Shown piece by piece: positions 23,511 through 27,124 of a stretch of 27,124 bases of DNA. Numbering within the stretch: position 1 is the stretch's first letter; each line of letters opens with the position of its first letter. This stretch comes from Dehalococcoidia bacterium. GTDB taxonomy: Bacteria > Chloroflexota > Dehalococcoidia > GIF9 > UBA5620. Made by a program: the position numbers and the translations under genes. The DNA lies in the NCBI GenBank assembly GCA_016783225.1, contig JADHWZ010000003.1:1-27124 (forward strand). The letters run 5' to 3'. The notes under the pieces are model-generated. The model was not told the origin of the DNA. It saw only the letters and a list, made by a program, of their open reading frames with translations, and did not search any database.

Positions 23511-24074
23511 CTAGAAGCATTCAATCTTTGATGCAAGCATGCCTCCAGGACAAAGAGCAAGACATTCTCTACAAACAGGACATACCTTAGCTGCTATCCC
23601 CGGCACGAAAGCAACTTGCCGGTCTATCCCCCTCCCAGTGAAGTAAATGGCATTTGCCCCCTTAATTTCGGCACAGTACCTAACGCATAGGCCGCAAAGA
23701 ACGCAGAAATTCAGATCCGCTTCGAACCGTGATTCTTTTAGGCCATAGTGCTGAGCCAGACTTTCCACTGGCCCTGTAGGAGCTAAAGGCATAAGCAGCT
23801 CTAGAATCATTTGACGGATTCGGTCCACTCGCTCTGATCTTGTCTTTACCACCAATCCCTCTTCTGCCGGATAAGCGCACGATGCCACTAGCCTTGTTTG
23901 TCTATCGTCGACTATTTCCACTGTACATAGTCGACAGCCCCCGTAGGGCGGGAGCTTATCATCGTAGCAAAGCGTGGGTATGTCGATCCCTACCTCCCGG
24001 GCTGCCTGAAGAATGGTCATTCCTTCCCCAGCATTGACCATCTTGCCATCAATGTTCATCGCTTTGTTTTTCAT
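23511..24074 (-). CDS. NuoG/HndD N-terminal-like ferredoxin subunit without a catalytic domain
   Basis: A 187-residue soluble protein. It has an N-terminal [2Fe-2S] domain (TLCYDDKLPPYGGCRLC, ASCAYPA) and two [4Fe-4S] motifs, CVLCGLCVRYC and CPVCRECLALCP. It matches the first part of NuoG, HndD and the FdhA at 10853. The segment where FdhA has the His-Cys3 cluster (HHGDCLTCLKNQQC) reads LMPLAPTGPVESLAQHYG here, so that cluster is lost. No H-cluster or molybdopterin domain follows. I chose ATG at 24074 behind GGGAGGTG rather than a TTG at 24107. With the NuoF and NuoE upstream it forms a NAD(P)H-handling module that must pair with a dehydrogenase or ferredoxin elsewhere. Confidence 0.87.
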   Translation of the reverse strand: MKNKAMNIDGKMVNAGEGMTILQAAREVGIDIPTLCYDDKLPPYGGCRLCTVEIVDDRQTRLVASCAYPAEEGLVVKTRSERVDRIRQMILELLMPLAPTGPVESLAQHYGLKESRFEADLNFCVLCGLCVRYCAEIKGANAIYFTGRGIDRQVAFVPGIAAKVCPVCRECLALCPGGMLASKIECF

Positions 24075-24103
24075 TTTCACCTCCCTCTGCGTTCTCCTCT
24101 TGC

Positions 24104-25996
24104 TCAACTCGCGACTAAGCGCGGTGCCGGTTCAGCAGAGAGCTTTATGACAGCATCGAAGCGAGGAGGGCAAACCTCAAGGCAAGTCCCGCACTTGGTG
24201 CATTTCTGCTGGTCAATCACAGGAATCAGGCCTTCGCCTCCAATGATTGCATCTGCGGGGCAGTTGCGGACGCAGATCATACATGCTTGGCATTTATCAG
24301 GAAGGATATGGTATGAAATCAGTTCTCGACAAGCCTTGGCTGGGCAACATTTGTCCTTGATGTGCGCACCGTACTCGTCTCTGAAATACCTGATAGTACT
24401 CAGCACAGGGTTGGGTGCAGTTCTGCCAAGAGCACATAGTGAAGCCTCTTTCATCGTGGCAGAAATCTCCTCAAGGAGCTCGATATCTCCCTCCCTGCCT
24501 TTCCCGAGGCAGATGTTATTCACGATATTGAGCATTTGCCTCAACCCCTCGCGGCAGGGAACACATTTGCCACAGGACTCATAGCAAAGGAAGTTGACGA
24601 AATATCTGGCTGTGTCCACCATGCAGGTGTCCTCATCCATAACAACCATGCCTCCCGAGCCCATCATCGAGCCCACTTCTGCAAGCTCATCAAAATCGAC
24701 AGACATATCAATCAACTGCTCGGGGATACAGCCACCAGAGGGCCCGCCAGTCTGCACTGCCTTGAACTTCTTGCCTCCGGGGATTCCACCACCTATGTTG
24801 TAGATAATCTCCCTCAGAGTGATGCCCATAGGCACCTCTACTAAGCCGGTGTTATTAACTTTGCCAACTAACGAGAATATCTTCGTCCCTTTGCTCCGTT
24901 CGGTGCCTATAGAGGTGTACCAATCGGCACCTTTAGTAATTATCAAAGGTATATTGGCCCAGGTCTCCACATTGTTGAGGTTAGATGGTTTATTGAAAAT
25001 GCCCCTGATGGCTGTATGGATGTACTTGGGACTGGGCTCCCCCACTCTGCCCTCGATCGCCGCCATTAGGGCAGTTGATTCGCCGGAGACGAAGGCACCG
25101 GCACCACGGTGCACTTCAACATTGAAGGCAAAGCCGGAGCCAAGGATGTTTTCGCCCAGAAGGCCATATTCCACAGCCTGTTTTATGGCCACGCCCACAT
25201 TCTCCACCGCCAAAGGGTACTCCTGACGTACATAGACATAGCCCTGGTGAGAGCCAATGGCATAGGCCCCAATAATTAGCCCTTCGAGAACGCTGTGGGG
25301 ATTTCCCTCAAGAAGACTTCTGTCCATATAAGCCCCAGGGTCTCCTTCGTCAGCGTTAACAATCACATACTTGACCTCATCCCTGGCATTGCGGCATTCC
25401 TCCCACTTCCCGCCAGCCGGGAATCCACCCCCGCCCCGGCCCCGGAGATTGGCCTTTTTCACTTCTTCGACTACCTGCTTGGGTGTCATCTCGAAGAGTG
25501 CCTTCACTAGTGCAGAGTAGCCACCGAGCGCGATATAATCCTCAATGCTTTTGGGATCGATTTTACTGTTATTGCCAAAAACCAGCCGTAGCTGATTCCT
25601 ATAGAAAGGTATCTCGGATTCATGGACCACTGTCTCTCCAGTTACAGGGTCAGTACATAGAAGGCCATGGACGACATGTTTACCAATAATCGTCTCGCGA
25701 AGAATCTCCGGCACATCACTTGGCTGCACCTGCACATAGGTAATGCCCTCAGGATAAATAACAACTAAGGGCCCCTTCTCGCAGAAACCGTGGCAGCCTG
25801 TTCTCTTCACGTCAACCTTAGTCTCTAAACCGTGTAGCTTGATGCCCTGGACAAAAGCAAGGGCAACTTCTTCGCCGGCAAAAGCACGGCAGCCTGTCCC
25901 AGAACATACCGCGATACAAGCCTTACTAGGGTCTCTCTTGGCAATAATAGCCTTCCTGATATTTTCTAACGCAGCAGGTGATTTCAGTGGAACCAT
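24104..25996 (-). CDS. NuoF/HndC-like FMN iron-sulfur subunit
   Basis: A 630-residue soluble protein. A thioredoxin-like [2Fe-2S] domain is at the N-terminus (CSGTGCRAFAG, KRTGCHGFCEKGP). The NuoF core has the FMN/NADH motif GRGGGGFPAGGKWEE near residue 187 and ESCGKCVPCREG for a [4Fe-4S] cluster. The C-terminus adds two [4Fe-4S] motifs, CQACMICVRNCP and CTKCGTCLEVCPP. This order is that of HndC/HydB-type subunits of bifurcating hydrogenases and formate dehydrogenases. I prefer ATG at 25996 (MVPLKS) after GAGGGA to the TTG at 26014 that abuts the NuoE stop. Unlike the paralogue at 13878 it has no GltD-like part. Confidence 0.92.
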   Translation of the reverse strand: MVPLKSPAALENIRKAIIAKRDPSKACIAVCSGTGCRAFAGEEVALAFVQGIKLHGLETKVDVKRTGCHGFCEKGPLVVIYPEGITYVQVQPSDVPEILRETIIGKHVVHGLLCTDPVTGETVVHESEIPFYRNQLRLVFGNNSKIDPKSIEDYIALGGYSALVKALFEMTPKQVVEEVKKANLRGRGGGGFPAGGKWEECRNARDEVKYVIVNADEGDPGAYMDRSLLEGNPHSVLEGLIIGAYAIGSHQGYVYVRQEYPLAVENVGVAIKQAVEYGLLGENILGSGFAFNVEVHRGAGAFVSGESTALMAAIEGRVGEPSPKYIHTAIRGIFNKPSNLNNVETWANIPLIITKGADWYTSIGTERSKGTKIFSLVGKVNNTGLVEVPMGITLREIIYNIGGGIPGGKKFKAVQTGGPSGGCIPEQLIDMSVDFDELAEVGSMMGSGGMVVMDEDTCMVDTARYFVNFLCYESCGKCVPCREGLRQMLNIVNNICLGKGREGDIELLEEISATMKEASLCALGRTAPNPVLSTIRYFRDEYGAHIKDKCCPAKACRELISYHILPDKCQACMICVRNCPADAIIGGEGLIPVIDQQKCTKCGTCLEVCPPRFDAVIKLSAEPAPRLVAS

Positions 25997-26014
25997 GGCT
26001 TCCCTCTTAGACAA

Positions 26015-26677
26015 CTAATCATATTTGTCAAAAATCTCCCCCACCTTTGTCACGGCTAACTTACCGTGGAAGTCACCATCAACCACCATCACAGGTCCCA
26101 GGGCACAACAACCAAGGCAATTAACAGTTTGCAGGGTGAACTTTTGGTCAGGTGTTGTCTCACCAGGCTTGATCCCCAGGACTTGTTCCACCTTATCTAG
26201 CAGTCTCGGCCCTCCTTGGACGTGGCAGGTAGTGCCAAGGCACACTAGGGCGACATGGCGCCCCTGGGGAAGAAGGTTAAACGCCTTGTAGAAGGTAGCA
26301 ATGTTATAAACCTGTGCCAGTGGGACTCCCAGCCTTTCGGACACCCACCTCAGAGCAGATTTAGGAAGCCAGTGCAATTGTGCCTCCACGTCAAGAAGTA
26401 TCTGGATTAAACTGCTCTTATCACCCTGATACTTGTCTATAACAGCATCAACGCCGTGCAACTCATTGATGAGATGCCCGATCGTCTCTCGCCGAGCTTC
26501 GGCGTCACGCATCACCAATGTTTCCAGGCTCCTCAGCTCAAGGCCCAGAGGGGGCTCATCCAGATGCAACGAAAGATGCTCGCCAAAAAGATCCAAGCCC
26601 GTCAGTAAAGTATCGCTTCTGCTTGAGCTGGACTTCTGCTCAATGTCATGCGAGATTTGGGTTGGTGCGTGGGTCAT
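26015..26677 (-). CDS. NuoE/HndA-like [2Fe-2S] subunit with N-terminal extension
   Basis: A 220-residue soluble protein, first gene of the minus-strand diaphorase trio. Residues 1 to about 70 are an extension not found in ordinary NuoE (about 160-170 residues). The NuoE part follows: GDKSSLIQILLDVEAQLHWLP, VYNIATFYKAFNLLPQG, and cluster ligands in VCLGTTCHVQGG and QTVNCLGCCALGPV. An ideal AGGAGG lies just before the ATG at 26677. A copy of the 95-bp element begins 41 bases upstream. It feeds electrons with NuoF to or from NAD(H). Confidence 0.92.
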   Translation of the reverse strand: MTHAPTQISHDIEQKSSSSRSDTLLTGLDLFGEHLSLHLDEPPLGLELRSLETLVMRDAEARRETIGHLINELHGVDAVIDKYQGDKSSLIQILLDVEAQLHWLPKSALRWVSERLGVPLAQVYNIATFYKAFNLLPQGRHVALVCLGTTCHVQGGPRLLDKVEQVLGIKPGETTPDQKFTLQTVNCLGCCALGPVMVVDGDFHGKLAVTKVGEIFDKYD

Positions 26678-26717
26678 CGTTCCTCCTACTAACTTTTGGT
26701 TACTCTACGTCCTTTTT

Positions 26718-26812
26718 GATTTGCCTCTCGATCATAACTATAGTAATTACCACGGTATCTTTCATCGGTCTTCCGCTTCAATCTTAGTAGAACTTTGGTC
26801 ATGCCCAAAAGT
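26718..26812 (-). repeat. 95-bp dispersed element, copy C, upstream of the NuoEFG-N operon
   Basis: Ungapped match to copy A (73 of 95 identical), with TACC-AC-GGTA at 26748-26757 and a near-perfect pair ACTTTGG/CAAAAGT at 26792-26812. It lies 41 bases upstream of the nuoE start, in the same orientation. In one frame it reads as protein (TKVLLRLKRKTDERYRGNYY), but A/C differences fall about evenly on the three codon positions (6, 6 and 8), which argues against conserved coding. Confidence 0.75.
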
Positions 26813-26987
26813 AATAGTGGACTGCACCCCTATGGTTGGACAGAAAGGGTTAGGAGAGTCCGGCGGGGTAGCACTTTACTCTCTTGAATAACTAGTAACT
26901 CCTCGAAGTCATTCAGGTGAGCGGTAGCCCAGAGCCGAATGAAGCCTCTTCTAATTATAGACCTCCTCAATGAAATAGGGAAGCCTC
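26813..26987. other. Spacer between copy C and the right terminal repeat
   Basis: No gene, RNA or clear promoter is visible in these 175 bases. Two copies of GAAGCCTC occur near the end (26941 and 26980 region). An open frame on the + strand from 26433 crosses here but is a shadow of nuoE. Confidence 0.4.
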
Positions 26988-27124
26988 AGTCTCTTCCAAT
27001 ACAAGATGAGCCTGGAGGGTATATCGATTTCTAACACAGGATGAGCCTGAAGGAAGGCACCTCGTTTATGATTGGGACATGCAACTGATCATGAACGACG
27101 ACAGACTCGACACAATCGAACAGG
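26988..27124. repeat. Right arm of the 137-bp terminal inverted repeat
   Basis: Exact reverse complement of 2-138. From 27010 to the window end the + strand is open for 38 codons in one frame, with protein-like composition (segments such as DEPEGRHLVYDWDMQLIM), running off the end after an in-frame TGA at 27007. No start codon is placed with confidence and the family is not recognised. It could be the 5' part of a transposase or another repeated gene. Confidence 0.95.

Overview
The window looks like a chromosomal segment from a strictly anaerobic bacterium. It carries Hdr-like flavin/iron-sulfur proteins, FrhB/FdhB-type subunits, a NAD(P)-linked formate dehydrogenase with NuoE/NuoF subunits, a formate channel, an OFA-type carboxylate antiporter and acetyl-CoA synthetase. 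No rRNA, tRNA, CRISPR array or phage gene is visible. An uncultured Chloroflexota (Dehalococcoidia-like) acetogen or sulfur-metabolising lineage would fit, but that is inference from gene content only. The two ends are an exact 137-bp inverted repeat of each other, with an open frame running outward off both ends. The segment is therefore either flanked by two inverted copies of a repeat or was cut by an assembler at a repeat.

Left third (252-8505, + strand): one tightly packed operon behind a good sigma-70-like promoter (144-173). It encodes two MvhD-type electron-transfer subunits, a DsrE-like and two TusA-like sulfur carriers, a TsuA/YeeE-type thiosulfate permease, two HdrA-like flavoproteins whose iron-sulfur domains complement each other, and two paralogous FrhB/FdhB-like oxidoreductases. 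The set suggests import of a sulfur compound, hand-over of sulfane sulfur on carrier proteins, and redox chemistry at a Hdr-like complex. A J-domain-less DnaJ-like gene (8881-9537) follows and converges on the next block at a shared terminator hairpin.

Middle (17860-9584, - strand): a formate operon in the order small protein, NuoE, NuoF-GltD fusion, FdhA (Cys-type, with NuoG-like N-terminus), FNT formate channel. The small protein, FdhA and the channel all end in the same roughly 67-residue C-terminal domain, finishing in the identical tail QEKW-stop. This shared tail, placed on a soluble dehydrogenase, on a membrane channel and on a near-standalone protein of the same operon, is the best candidate here for an undescribed system. 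It may be a docking module that couples formate transport to formate oxidation or CO2 reduction.

Right third (26677-18400, - strand): a second NuoE/NuoF/NuoG-N-terminal diaphorase trio without a catalytic subunit, then acetyl-CoA synthetase, a standalone cyclic-nucleotide-binding-like protein, a 74-residue protein equal to the C-terminus of acetyl-CoA synthetase including its regulatory lysine motif, and an OFA-family transporter. A 95-bp element recurs in the same orientation upstream of three minus-strand transcription units (before 26677, 22695 and 17860), suggesting shared control or a dispersed repeat. Fragments of nuoE and of an acs 3' end in the gaps point to past duplication and deletion.
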